From: Clostridiales bacterium DTU073
Lineage (GTDB): Bacteria > Bacillota > Peptococcia > DRI-13 > DTU073
Direction: 5' to 3'
DNA length: 48,932 nt
NCBI GenBank assembly: GCA_001512665.1
Contig: LFSF01000044.1
Coordinates: 1-48,932, forward strand
The notes beneath the pieces were generated by a model. That model saw only the letters and a list, made by a program, of their open reading frames with translations. It had not been told where the DNA came from and did not search any database. The position numbers and the translations under genes were made by a program. Of this stretch, positions 8,422 to 16,436 are shown piece by piece. Position 1 is the first letter of the stretch, and the number at the start of each line of letters is the position of its first letter.

Positions 8422-10524
8422 CTACATCTTAGAGGACACTTTCTCCTCATCTTCTGAATACTGACAGTCTTGACCTGAACAAACATACTTCATTCCTTCT
8501 TTTTTACTTTTCTTAATTACAAGGATTTCACCACATTGAGGGCATTTTTTATTTACCGGTTCATTCCAAGAAACAAAATTACACTCTGGATATTTACTGC
8601 AACCATAAAAGTTCTTTCCCTTTTTTGAACGGCGGATGACAATTTTACCTTCTTGACATTTCGGGCATTCGATACCTGTATCTTTTAGCAACGGTTTGGT
8701 ATTACGACAATCAGGAAAACCCGGACAGGCCAAAAATTTACCAAAACGTCCTTGTTTTATCACCAGATTACGTCCGCATTTCTCACAAACCTCTTCAGTT
8801 ACTTCATCCGCTATTTCTATTTGTCCAATTTCTTTATCTGCAATTTTTAACTCTTGCTGAAAGGGTTCAAAAAATAACAAGAGAACCTTTTTCCAGTCGC
8901 TTTTACCCTCGGCAATAGAATCCAGCATATTTTCCAGATTAGCCGTAAATTCAACATCAATGATCTCCTGAAAATACTTCTTTAATAGTTCTACTACCAA
9001 AAAGCCTAACTCCGTAGGTACATATTGCTTTTTTTCTTTAACTACATATCCTCTGGAAACAATAGTATCCAAAATAGGTGCATAAGTACTGGGACGTCCT
9101 ATCCCTTTTTCTTCTAAAGTTTTAATTAAACTAGCCTCTGTATAGCGAGGTGAAGGTTGCGTAAAATGTTGTTTCGGCAATAGTTTTTCTAAATATACCT
9201 CTTCCTTTTCCTCTAATTCCGGAAGAACTCCCTGTTCATCTTTATCCTGTTCATCCTTGCTTTCCACATATACTTTTGTATAACCCGGAAAAACAACAAC
9301 TGTGCCGGTAGCTTTAAACAGATAATCATTAACTCGCAAATCTACAGAAGTCACTTCTAAAACTGCAGAAGCAAATTGAGAAGCTAAAAAACGTTCCCAA
9401 ATTAGTTTATAGAGTTTGTATTGATCATTTGACAAATACGATTTTATCGTATTGGGGTCCCTCAAGATAGAGGTGGGTCTAATAGCTTCATGGGCATCCT
9501 GAGCTTTACCTTTACGCTCATAGTTTCGCGGCTTTTCCGGTAAATATTCTTTACCAAAAGTTGCTTCAATATATTTCAGTGCTTCATTTTTTGCTTCATC
9601 ACTAATTCTGACCGAGTCAGTTCTCATATAAGTGATTAAACCTATGGAACCTTCTTTTTTACTTAACTCTACTCCTTCGTAGAGCTGTTGAGCAATTCTC
9701 ATTGTTTTCTTTGCAGCAAAGTTCAATTTGCGATAAGCTTCTTGTTGCAGACTACTAGTTGTAAATGGTGGAGCAGGGTTTTTCTTCTGCTTTTTCTTTT
9801 TGATCAATTCCACAGTAAAAGGGCTCTTTCCTATACTCTCAACTATTTCCTGAACTTGTTTTTCACTTTTTAAATCCGCTTTTTTTTGACCAATTTTACT
9901 TAACTTCGCTTCAAAACTTTGCTTATTTTTCTTTAAATTAGCAGCAAGGGTCCAATATTCTTCCGGAACAAAATTTTTGATTTCTTCCTCACGATCACAA
10001 ATTAAACGAACAACTACTGATTGAACACGACCGGCACTAAGACCTTTCTTAATTTTTCGCCAAAGCAAAGGACTTAATTTATAACCGACAATTCGGTCCA
10101 ATACTCTTCTGGCTTGTTGTGCATCTACTCTGTCTAAATCTATTTTACGTGGCTTTTTAATCGCTTCTAAAACTTTGTTTTTAGTTATTTCATTAAATTC
10201 AACACGACAATTTTTATCCTCAGGAATTTTCAAAAATTCCTGTAAATGCCAAGCAATAGCCTCTCCCTCACGATCAGGGTCAGTAGCAAGTAAGATCTCA
10301 TCACTTTTTTTAGCTAAATTCTTTAATTCTTTTAGCATTTCCCCTTTACCACGTATAGTAATATATTTTACCTGAAAATTATTCTCAATATCAACTCCAA
10401 ATTGACTTTTGGGTAAATCCCGCACATGCCCCATTGAAGCTTTTATCGTATAATTTTTTCCTAAATATTTGCCGATTGTTTTAGCCTTTGTTGGAGATTC
10501 AACTACTACTAAAATCTTCCCCAC
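8422..10524 (-). CDS. topA: DNA topoisomerase I
   Basis: A 700-residue type IA topoisomerase. The Toprim domain opens with LVVVESPTKAKTIGKYLG and has ATDPDREGEAIAWHL; the catalytic tyrosine is in GLITYMRTDSVRIS. The C-terminus has three four-Cys zinc ribbons (CEKCGRNL...CPGFPDC, CPKCQEGK...CSKYPEC, CPQCGEIL...CSGQDC). It relaxes negative supercoils during transcription and replication. The start is GTG 10524 with GAGGTGA upstream. It lies 34 bases after dprA in the same operon. Length and domain content match the family. Confidence 0.97.
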   Translation of the reverse strand: MGKILVVVESPTKAKTIGKYLGKNYTIKASMGHVRDLPKSQFGVDIENNFQVKYITIRGKGEMLKELKNLAKKSDEILLATDPDREGEAIAWHLQEFLKIPEDKNCRVEFNEITKNKVLEAIKKPRKIDLDRVDAQQARRVLDRIVGYKLSPLLWRKIKKGLSAGRVQSVVVRLICDREEEIKNFVPEEYWTLAANLKKNKQSFEAKLSKIGQKKADLKSEKQVQEIVESIGKSPFTVELIKKKKQKKNPAPPFTTSSLQQEAYRKLNFAAKKTMRIAQQLYEGVELSKKEGSIGLITYMRTDSVRISDEAKNEALKYIEATFGKEYLPEKPRNYERKGKAQDAHEAIRPTSILRDPNTIKSYLSNDQYKLYKLIWERFLASQFASAVLEVTSVDLRVNDYLFKATGTVVVFPGYTKVYVESKDEQDKDEQGVLPELEEKEEVYLEKLLPKQHFTQPSPRYTEASLIKTLEEKGIGRPSTYAPILDTIVSRGYVVKEKKQYVPTELGFLVVELLKKYFQEIIDVEFTANLENMLDSIAEGKSDWKKVLLLFFEPFQQELKIADKEIGQIEIADEVTEEVCEKCGRNLVIKQGRFGKFLACPGFPDCRNTKPLLKDTGIECPKCQEGKIVIRRSKKGKNFYGCSKYPECNFVSWNEPVNKKCPQCGEILVIKKSKKEGMKYVCSGQDCQYSEDEEKVSSKM

Positions 10525-10558
10525 CTGTTATCACCTCGAAAATGTATTATCTTCAAAC

Positions 10559-11647
10559 TCAAACTCTTACATAATATTTGCCGGGAAGCTGCTTAATTAA
10601 ACCTTGTAATTCTAATTCAAGCAAAACTCGTAATACTTCCTCTTTGTTTTGAAAATGGCTATCCAAGATATTATCCAAATTCACCGGTTCCCAAGAAATC
10701 ATCTGGAGAATTTCTTTGGCCTGTTCTTCAATATCCTTGATAACTTCTTTTTGTTTATTATATACAGATGTTTTATATTCATATCCTAAATCCTCTAAAA
10801 TATCCTGAGGATAAATCACTAGTTTTGCTCCCTGTTGAATTAATCTTAAACAGCCAATACTATTAGGACTGGTTATCGGCCCCGGAAGAGCAAAAACCTC
10901 TTTTCCTTGCTCGAGAGCTAAATCACACGTAATCAATGAACCGCTCCGTGCTTTAGCTTCAATAACAAAAACGCCCAAACTTAGCCCACTAATAATCCTG
11001 TTTCTAATGGGAAAATGAAAGCTTTCCGGTTTAGTACCCAAAGGAAATTCACTAATAACTACCCCTTTTTCCTTAATTTTCTGAAATAACTTTAAATTTT
11101 CACGGGGATATGGAAAATCAAGTCCTGAACCTAAAACAGCAATCGTATCACCGTTTTTTCCTAATGCACCTTGATGTGCCGCTGCATCTATACCTCTGGC
11201 CATGCCACTAACGATAACTAAACCATTTTGACTTAATTCTTCAGCCATCAAACGAGCCTGTTTCAAGCCATATGCTGAAGCCATGCGCGAACCCACAATA
11301 GCTAAAGAATTTTTCTTAAGCAAAGAAAAATCACCACAATAATAAAGAATACAAGGAATATTGGAAATATGCAATAAAAAATCCGGATAATTGGAATCTA
11401 ATCTTGTTAAAACACCAATTCCACTCCGATAATACTCTTCTTCTAATTGTTGTGGTTCTATGCTTTTTTTTAAACTTATAAAGCGTTCCTTATACCTTTC
11501 CGGTATTCCGGTTTCCGGGGAAAAATCCAGAGAGCGCCAGGCCTCTTCAAAAGAGCCATAATACTCATGTATTCGCAGAAAATATTGATTCAAACTAAGC
11601 TTAAATATTTTATGAAAAGCCAAGATATATTTCAAATCACTATACAA
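10559..11647 (-). CDS. dprA: DNA processing protein DprA (Smf)
   Basis: A 362-residue protein with the DprA Rossmann fold: LAIVGSRMASAYGLKQARLM, SGMARGIDAAAHQGAL, TIAVLGSGLDFPYPREN, and FPIRNRIISGLSLGVFVIEA. The N-terminal part is a short SAM-like domain and the C-terminal ~70 residues look like a winged helix. DprA binds single-stranded DNA and loads RecA during transformation. The start appears to be TTG 11647, with a GGAGGAG site nine bases upstream. It is the first gene of the dprA-codY operon and is preceded by the MBL-gene terminator. No comM gene lies nearby. Confidence 0.94.
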   Translation of the reverse strand: MYSDLKYILAFHKIFKLSLNQYFLRIHEYYGSFEEAWRSLDFSPETGIPERYKERFISLKKSIEPQQLEEEYYRSGIGVLTRLDSNYPDFLLHISNIPCILYYCGDFSLLKKNSLAIVGSRMASAYGLKQARLMAEELSQNGLVIVSGMARGIDAAAHQGALGKNGDTIAVLGSGLDFPYPRENLKLFQKIKEKGVVISEFPLGTKPESFHFPIRNRIISGLSLGVFVIEAKARSGSLITCDLALEQGKEVFALPGPITSPNSIGCLRLIQQGAKLVIYPQDILEDLGYEYKTSVYNKQKEVIKDIEEQAKEILQMISWEPVNLDNILDSHFQNKEEVLRVLLELELQGLIKQLPGKYYVRV

Positions 11648-11737
11648 TATCTCACACTCCTCCTAAAACTAAACATATATTCTTTATTAAAATATATATT
11701 CCTGCTTTAAAACCAGATTTTGTAAAATCATTTACTT

Positions 11738-11770
11738 AAAAAAGAGATAGACTAAAACTATCTCTTTTTT
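11738..11770 (-). terminator. Intrinsic terminator after the UPF0173 hydrolase gene
   Basis: Thirteen-base perfect arms (AAAAAAGAGATAG and its complement at 11738-11750 and 11758-11770) with a seven-base loop. The hairpin overlaps the last bases of the upstream coding region, and its distal arm supplies the U tract. It separates that gene from dprA. Confidence 0.75.
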
Positions 11771-12455
11771 ATAATTCGCTTTGTTCACCAGCTTTTAAAA
11801 CTAAGCCTTTCAACCCTTTGCTACGTAGTTTCTCAACAAACAGATCGGGATCCTGGGCAATAAGAGGAAATGTATTATAATGCATAGGAATTGTCACCTG
11901 AGCCTGCAACATCACTGCGGCCTCTATGGCATCTTCCGGTCCCATCACAAAGATATCACCTATTGGTAGCAAGGCAAAATTTAAACGATATCTATCCCCA
12001 ATCAACTTCATATCACCAAAAAGTCCAGTATCACCTGCATGATAAATAATCTTACCTTGTATCTCGATTAAAAAACCACAGGGTGCACCGGTATAAATAA
12101 TATTGTTCCCTTTAATAATTGACGAACTATGCCAAGCCGGTGTCAGTTTTATTTTTCCAAAAGGAAATTGTTTGGAACCTCCAGGATTCATTGCTGCAGT
12201 TTTCACGCCATGTTGTTCACAATAGATAGCAAGCTCATATGGGGCAATAATCATCGCTCCTGTTCTTTTGGCTATTTCTAGAGCATCACCAAAATGATCA
12301 TTATGTCCATGAGTTAGCAAAATGTAAGAGGGATTTACCTCATGGGCTTTAACGTCAGCCAAGGGATTATCGTTAAGAAAAGGATCAATTAGCAGGTCAT
12401 ATGTACCATCCGTAATACTAAAGCATGCATGTCCATGATAAATTAACTTTAACAT
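11769..12455 (-). CDS. UPF0173 metallo-beta-lactamase-fold hydrolase (YtkL-like)
   Basis: A 228-residue protein of the small metallo-beta-lactamase fold. It begins MLKLIYHGHACFSI and carries the metal motif LLTHGHNDHFGDAL (HxHxDH), then WHSS, HAGDTGLFGDM and a late PMHYNTFP that supply further ligands. This pattern and length match the UPF0173 family. It is likely cytoplasmic with no signal peptide. The physiological substrate of the family is not known, so I call it only a metal-dependent hydrolase. The ATG at 12455 has an AAGGGGTGG site. It appears to be a single-gene unit with its own terminator. Confidence 0.88.
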   Translation of the reverse strand: MLKLIYHGHACFSITDGTYDLLIDPFLNDNPLADVKAHEVNPSYILLTHGHNDHFGDALEIAKRTGAMIIAPYELAIYCEQHGVKTAAMNPGGSKQFPFGKIKLTPAWHSSSIIKGNNIIYTGAPCGFLIEIQGKIIYHAGDTGLFGDMKLIGDRYRLNFALLPIGDIFVMGPEDAIEAAVMLQAQVTIPMHYNTFPLIAQDPDLFVEKLRSKGLKGLVLKAGEQSEL

Positions 12456-12515
12456 AAAAAACCACCCCTTGCGCCATATTTATCCACCATTATAATAGGA
12501 AAAAGAAAATGAGTC

Positions 12516-12551
12516 AAACCATAACCGCCTCTTAAACGGGGGTTATGGTTT
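12516..12551. repeat. Inverted repeat between two minus-strand genes
   Basis: Eleven-base arms (AAACCATAACC at 12516-12526 and its complement at 12541-12551) surround a C/G-containing loop. It lacks a clear T tract on either strand, so terminator function is uncertain. It lies between the terminator of the Q/S-rich gene and the start of the UPF0173 gene. Confidence 0.5.
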
Positions 12552-12602
12552 AACTGCCATCACACTGTACGACAGTAGCCCAATGCTCTGATTTATTCCA
12601 TA

Positions 12603-12635
12603 TAAAAAACCCCGCCAATTCCTATTTTAGCGGGG
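12603..12635 (-). terminator. Intrinsic terminator after the Q/S-rich protein gene
   Basis: On the minus strand a GC-rich hairpin (GCCCCGC at the 5' arm, GCGGGG at the 3' arm; plus-strand arms 12610-12615 and 12630-12635) is followed directly by six T residues (12603-12609). Classic rho-independent form. Confidence 0.85.
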
Positions 12636-12672
12636 CTTAATGACAATACTAAGAGTAGAAATTTGTTAATTA

Positions 12673-13314
12673 TTAGATTAACTTATTACTTTGGTTAATT
12701 CCGGCTTGTTGACCAATCTGACTGAGACTGGAGGAGCCTTTCCCCAATTGTTCTCTTGAAGCCTGATACGTACTTGGTCCCATTGTGGAAATACTGGACA
12801 GTGAGGAGTCTGTACCCATAATTTGTCCCACTCCTAAGGACTGATTAGGAACACTGCTTATACCACTACTCTGAAATCCTAATTGTCCTATTCCCGTTGT
12901 TCCAACGCCGGAATAACCCTGCCCCCCCATAAACTGCATTGTATTTTGGTATGTTTGGGGATTCATAGTAGACAAATCAAAAAGGGAGCTACTACCTTGC
13001 ATAGACTGGGATATGTTAGGCATTGAAGTACCTGTAGATATTCCTTGTCCATATATTGGGGATTGTATTGGAGATTGCGCATAACTCGACGAAAAAGACT
13101 GCTGACTAACAGAGCCAGAAATATTTTGTAATCCACTGATACTCTCCTGACACATTTGTTGTACTCTTTGCAACTGCTGAGCTACATAAGCTTCATCCTG
13201 AGCCAACTGCATTAATCTTTGCCGGGTATTTTCTTCAGACTGACGTAATTGTGAGATCATTTGGCTTACACTACTAATTCTTTGCTGAACTTGTTGAATT
13301 TGTTGATGAACCAT
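12673..13314 (-). CDS. Hypothetical Gln/Ser/Gly-rich protein with N-terminal coiled coil and internal repeats
   Basis: A 213-residue protein I do not recognise. Residues 1-65 are Gln-rich and heptad-like (HQQIQQVQQRISSVSQMISQ), suggesting a coiled coil. The rest is low-complexity Ser/Gly/Gln sequence without signal peptide or membrane segment. Two copies of a related unit are visible: SSSLFDLSTMNPQTYQ near 110-130 and DSSLSSISTMGPSTYQ near 168-185, then a shorter SSSLSQIGQQAG at the C-terminus. The ATG at 13314 has a GGAGGG site and the gene ends at a good terminator, so it is likely expressed. A structural or spore-associated role is possible but is a guess. Confidence 0.7.
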   Translation of the reverse strand: MVHQQIQQVQQRISSVSQMISQLRQSEENTRQRLMQLAQDEAYVAQQLQRVQQMCQESISGLQNISGSVSQQSFSSSYAQSPIQSPIYGQGISTGTSMPNISQSMQGSSSLFDLSTMNPQTYQNTMQFMGGQGYSGVGTTGIGQLGFQSSGISSVPNQSLGVGQIMGTDSSLSSISTMGPSTYQASREQLGKGSSSLSQIGQQAGINQSNKLI

Positions 13315-13400
13315 AAATAACCCTCCTTAGTAGAATATCTTCGCAACTAGCTTGTTCCCCATAAATAACCAATATACATGGTATTTTCTGGATGGTAGGG

Positions 13401-13709
13401 TTATTTATGAAATAAATTCTTTTTGATAAATAAACGTAAAAAACCAATGATTATAAAACCGATAACGGTTAAACCGGACCAAGTGTAGATATTACAATAT
13501 TGCCCAAGCTCACTTGTCCAAAAATACATCTGTGGTGAAGCTAATACATTTTTCTTATAAAGCGCAAGTACAAACCATAATACCAATCCCCAAGTACAAA
13601 TATCTAATACTCTGACAGTACTAGAAAACATATTTAAGATGGAATCATACCACTTCCATAATCGAATTGTAAACACAAAAGCGATCATACTACATAAAAC
13701 CAATAACAT
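13401..13709 (-). CDS. Small membrane protein, unknown function
   Basis: A 102-residue protein with three likely transmembrane helices (about 2-16, 36-52 and 74-93; for example WGLVLWFVLALY and WSGLTVIGFIIIGFLRLFI) and a basic C-terminus IKKNLFHK. The ATG at 13709 is preceded by AAGGAGA. I recognise no family. It lies just downstream of the structured repeat element at 13732-13970 when read on the minus strand, and upstream of the Q/S-rich gene. It could form a short unit with that gene, as no terminator is evident between them. Confidence 0.6.
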   Translation of the reverse strand: MLLVLCSMIAFVFTIRLWKWYDSILNMFSSTVRVLDICTWGLVLWFVLALYKKNVLASPQMYFWTSELGQYCNIYTWSGLTVIGFIIIGFLRLFIKKNLFHK

Positions 13710-13731
13710 ACAATAAATCTCCTTCTTCTGT

Positions 13732-13970
13732 TCATCTACTATATCGTTTTACTCATCTACTATATCGTTTTACTCTTCCTTGCATTAGGTCAGCTATACA
13801 GACTTAACGATGGTGAAGTGAGAATGCAGAGACGATTACACGATGTAAGCGGCAACTCTCGCAAGTACACGGAGGTACTATCGAGAGTGGTCTGCATTCA
13901 CCTGAACCGAGTTTTAGTCTGTTCTGAGATAATGGATAATGCACAGAAAGTAAAACGATATAGTAGATGA
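13732..13970. repeat. Structured repeat element, copy A (candidate ncRNA or miniature mobile element)
   Basis: A 21-base sequence (13753-13773) recurs inverted at 13950-13970; an extra exact direct copy of the left arm lies at 13732-13752. Inside, nested helices can form: 13781-13787 with 13937-13943; 13798-13804 with 13916-13922; GGT 13812-13814 with ACC 13906-13908; GAATGCAGA 13822-13830 with 13891-13899. This last helix closes a junction of two hairpins (TTACA 13836-13840 with 13844-13848; CTCTCG 13856-13861 with 13882-13887, plus GTAC inner pairs). The core matches copy B at 27831-28034 in sequence and in fold. No ORF of note. It ends five bases before the tRNA-Trp promoter. Confidence 0.8.
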
Positions 13971-13974
13971 ACGG

Positions 13975-14003
13975 TTGACAGAGTGCCCTTTATCTTTTAT
14001 AAT
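13975..14003 (+). promoter_or_regulatory. Sigma-A promoter of tRNA-Trp
   Basis: TTGACA at 13975-13980, 17 bases, TATAAT at 13998-14003, a consensus match. Transcription would start about eight bases before the tRNA 5' end. Confidence 0.85.
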
Positions 14004-14018
14004 AAATAAGTGCAACGC

Positions 14019-14094
14019 AGGGGTATAGCTCAATTGGTAGAGTAGCGGACTCCAAATCCGTTGGTTGAGGGTTCGAGTCCTTCTGCCCCTGCCA
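14019..14094 (+). tRNA. tRNA-Trp (anticodon CCA)
   Basis: Full cloverleaf: acceptor AGGGGTA pairs with TGCCCCT, the D arm is GCTCAATTGGTAGAGT, the anticodon stem CGGA/TCCG presents CCA, and the T arm holds GGTTCGAGTCC. The 3' CCA is encoded. It has its own promoter and terminator and is not followed by secE-nusG, the common Firmicute neighbour. Confidence 0.97.
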
Positions 14095-14110
14095 AACATT
14101 ATCATCTACT

Positions 14111-14138
14111 CTCGCAAAACATCTTGCGGGATTTTTTT
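14111..14138 (+). terminator. Intrinsic terminator after tRNA-Trp
   Basis: CTCGCAA and TTGCGGG arms (14111-14117 and 14124-14130) followed by a T-rich tract at 14132-14138. Confidence 0.85.
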
Positions 14139-14165
14139 ATTTCCAAAACCTAATACAGGATGTTC

Positions 14166-14199
14166 CACAAAAAAGGGAGTGCTCCACTCCCTTTTTGTG
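14166..14199 (-). terminator. Intrinsic terminator after the EF-G-like gene
   Basis: GGGAGTG and CACTCCC arms with flanking A and T tracts; on the minus strand the hairpin is followed by TTTTTT. The stem is nearly symmetrical and could work in both directions. Confidence 0.8.
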
Positions 14200-14249
14200 T
14201 TATCTCTTGTTTTTTCCTGTTCCCATAACCGGCCAATTTCAGCTCGTTT

Positions 14250-16289
14250 TTACTGTTCCTTTTCTTGAGCAGCCTTTTCTATTATTTCTTTAGCAATTTG
14301 TTGGGGAACATCCTCATAATGATCAAACTCCATACTAAAACTGCCACGACCTTGGGTTATGGATTTTAAGTCAATCGCATATCTATACATTTCAGCAAGA
14401 GGTACCTGGGCTTTGATAACCTGCTCTTTTCCATGCGCCTCCATACCTAAAATACGACCTCTTTTACTATTAATATCACTCATGATGTCGCCCATGAACT
14501 GTTCCGGCACATGAATTTCTACATTCATAATTGGTTCTAGTAAAACAGGCGAAGCTTTTTCCACGCCCTTCTTAAAGCACATGCTAGCGGCTATCTTAAA
14601 AGACATTTCCGAAGAATCCACTTCGTGATATGAACCATCAAAAAGGGTTACCTTAATATTAGTAAACGGATACCCTGCCAAAACACCTTCTGCCATCGCT
14701 TCATGGACACCTTTTTCTACCGCAGGATGATAATTTTTAGGTACTGAACCCCCAAAGATAGTTTCGGTAAATTCAAATTCTGCATCTGCTAAAGGTTCAA
14801 AACGTAACTTAACATGACCATATTGCCCATGTCCGCCTGACTGTTTCTTATGTTTGTATTCGTATTCTGCTGTCGCTCTAATGGTTTCCCGATATGGTAC
14901 ACGAGGTGTTTGCGTTATAACCTCTACTCCGTATTTGTTCTTAAGCCTTTCAATAACAATATCCAATTGTGTTTCGCCTATACCGGTTAAAATTGTTTCC
15001 TTGGTCTCTGTATTTTTCTCCAAACGTAAAGTGCGGTCTTCCTCTAATAACTTAGCTAAAGCTGTCCCAACTTTATCTTCATCATTTCTGGATTTAGCTT
15101 TTACAGCTACAGAAAAATTAGGCGTCGGGAAAATAACTCCCTCTAATACGGGGGTTTTATCTTTTATACCTAAAGTATCCCCTGTGGATGTTTCTGCCAA
15201 TTTAGCTATACAGACAATATCACCCGTTTGCGCTTCATTGACTGTATCTTGAGTTTTACCGCGCATTACTAAAAGCGAACCGAATCTTTCTTCCTTTTGC
15301 TTATTGATATTGTAGATATTGGAATCACTTTTCAAAACACCCTTAACCACACGAATAAAACTTAATTTACCTACATAAGGGTCAGCCAAAGTTTTAAATA
15401 CAATCGCCGCCAGAGGCTCATTTTTTGCCTCTTTACCTTGATCTTTCATCGCTTCGATTGGTGAAGGGAATAACTCAACTATAGCATCTAATACAGGTTG
15501 AACACCAATATTTTTTAAAGCAGAACCACAAAAAACAGGAACAACCTTTGCCTTCTTCACACCTTGCTTCAAACCGGAAAAAATTTCCTCGTCACTTAAA
15601 GATTCTCCTTCTAAATATTTCATGAGAATCTCATCATCACCTTCAGCAGCTGCTTCTACTAAGGACTCTCTATATTCTTCCATTTTCTCTTTTAAATCAT
15701 CAGGAACAGCAATTTCACTAACCTTAGTGCCTTCAAATTTATAAGCTTTTTGTTTCAGAATATCTACAACTCCTGAAAAACTATCTTCTACACCAATAGG
15801 TAACATTACCGGTATTACTTTAATGCCAAAGTTTTCTTTAAGATTGTCTAAAACACGATAATAGTTAGCATTTTCCCTATCAAGTTTATTGACAAAAATA
15901 ATTCTCGGTATTTCAGCTTCTTCCGCTGTATTCCAATGTATTTCCGTTTGAACCTCAACACCTGCTACGCCGTCTACCACCAAAACAATACCATCAATAA
16001 CTCTTAACGCACTTCTAACTTCACCGATAAAATCAGCATATCCAGGTGTATCTAATACATTTATTTTATGGTCCTTCCATTCTACAGGAGCAAGCGTAGT
16101 ACTTACTGTAACTTTCCTCTTTATTTCCTCCGGTAAATAGTCTGCAACAGTAGTTCCGTCATCAACTTTTCCTAAACGTGTAGTATGTCCGGCATTGTAA
16201 AGTAACGCCTCAGTTAATGAAGTCTTTCCAGCACCTCCGTGTGCTAAAATGCCGATGTTTCTGATCTTTTCACTAGTATATACCCGCAA
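14250..16289 (-). CDS. Elongation factor G-like GTPase (EF-G paralogue)
   Basis: A 679-residue translational GTPase of the EF-G type. G1 is AHGGAGKTSLTEALLY rather than the AHVDAGKTT of canonical EF-G; G3 is VLDTPGYADFIGE and G4 is FVNKLDREN. Domains II to V follow, with the domain IV region HKKQSGGHGQYGHVKL and the C-terminal part RGRILGMEAHGKEQVI. These features fit the second EF-G family (EF-G2-like), of less defined function, rather than the main factor. An upstream frame to 16322 exists, but TTG 16289 has AAGGAGGA seven bases upstream and gives the usual start before KIRNIGILAHGG. It is a single-gene unit, away from ribosomal protein genes. Confidence 0.9.
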   Translation of the reverse strand: MRVYTSEKIRNIGILAHGGAGKTSLTEALLYNAGHTTRLGKVDDGTTVADYLPEEIKRKVTVSTTLAPVEWKDHKINVLDTPGYADFIGEVRSALRVIDGIVLVVDGVAGVEVQTEIHWNTAEEAEIPRIIFVNKLDRENANYYRVLDNLKENFGIKVIPVMLPIGVEDSFSGVVDILKQKAYKFEGTKVSEIAVPDDLKEKMEEYRESLVEAAAEGDDEILMKYLEGESLSDEEIFSGLKQGVKKAKVVPVFCGSALKNIGVQPVLDAIVELFPSPIEAMKDQGKEAKNEPLAAIVFKTLADPYVGKLSFIRVVKGVLKSDSNIYNINKQKEERFGSLLVMRGKTQDTVNEAQTGDIVCIAKLAETSTGDTLGIKDKTPVLEGVIFPTPNFSVAVKAKSRNDEDKVGTALAKLLEEDRTLRLEKNTETKETILTGIGETQLDIVIERLKNKYGVEVITQTPRVPYRETIRATAEYEYKHKKQSGGHGQYGHVKLRFEPLADAEFEFTETIFGGSVPKNYHPAVEKGVHEAMAEGVLAGYPFTNIKVTLFDGSYHEVDSSEMSFKIAASMCFKKGVEKASPVLLEPIMNVEIHVPEQFMGDIMSDINSKRGRILGMEAHGKEQVIKAQVPLAEMYRYAIDLKSITQGRGSFSMEFDHYEDVPQQIAKEIIEKAAQEKEQ

Positions 16290-16436
16290 TATAAGTTCCT
16301 CCTTTGGAAGTAATTTAAACAAAACAATACCTTAATTATATTACTCATAAGAAAGAAAAATCCTCTTTTTTATTCTGAGAAAAATAAATGATACATATTA
16401 ATTTCTAAACGAACTGTCAACACACTGGAGGATAAA

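Noticed and set aside
13732-13773. CRISPR array or tandem repeat array
   Set aside because: Only two adjacent copies with no spacers; the unit is the arm of the larger inverted repeat.
13914-14105. 63-residue minus-strand ORF over tRNA-Trp
   Set aside because: It is a reading of the tRNA and the structured element, with no ribosome site.
14854-15252. 132-residue plus-strand ORF within the EF-G-like gene
   Set aside because: It lies wholly antisense to a clear gene and has no recognisable family or ribosome site.
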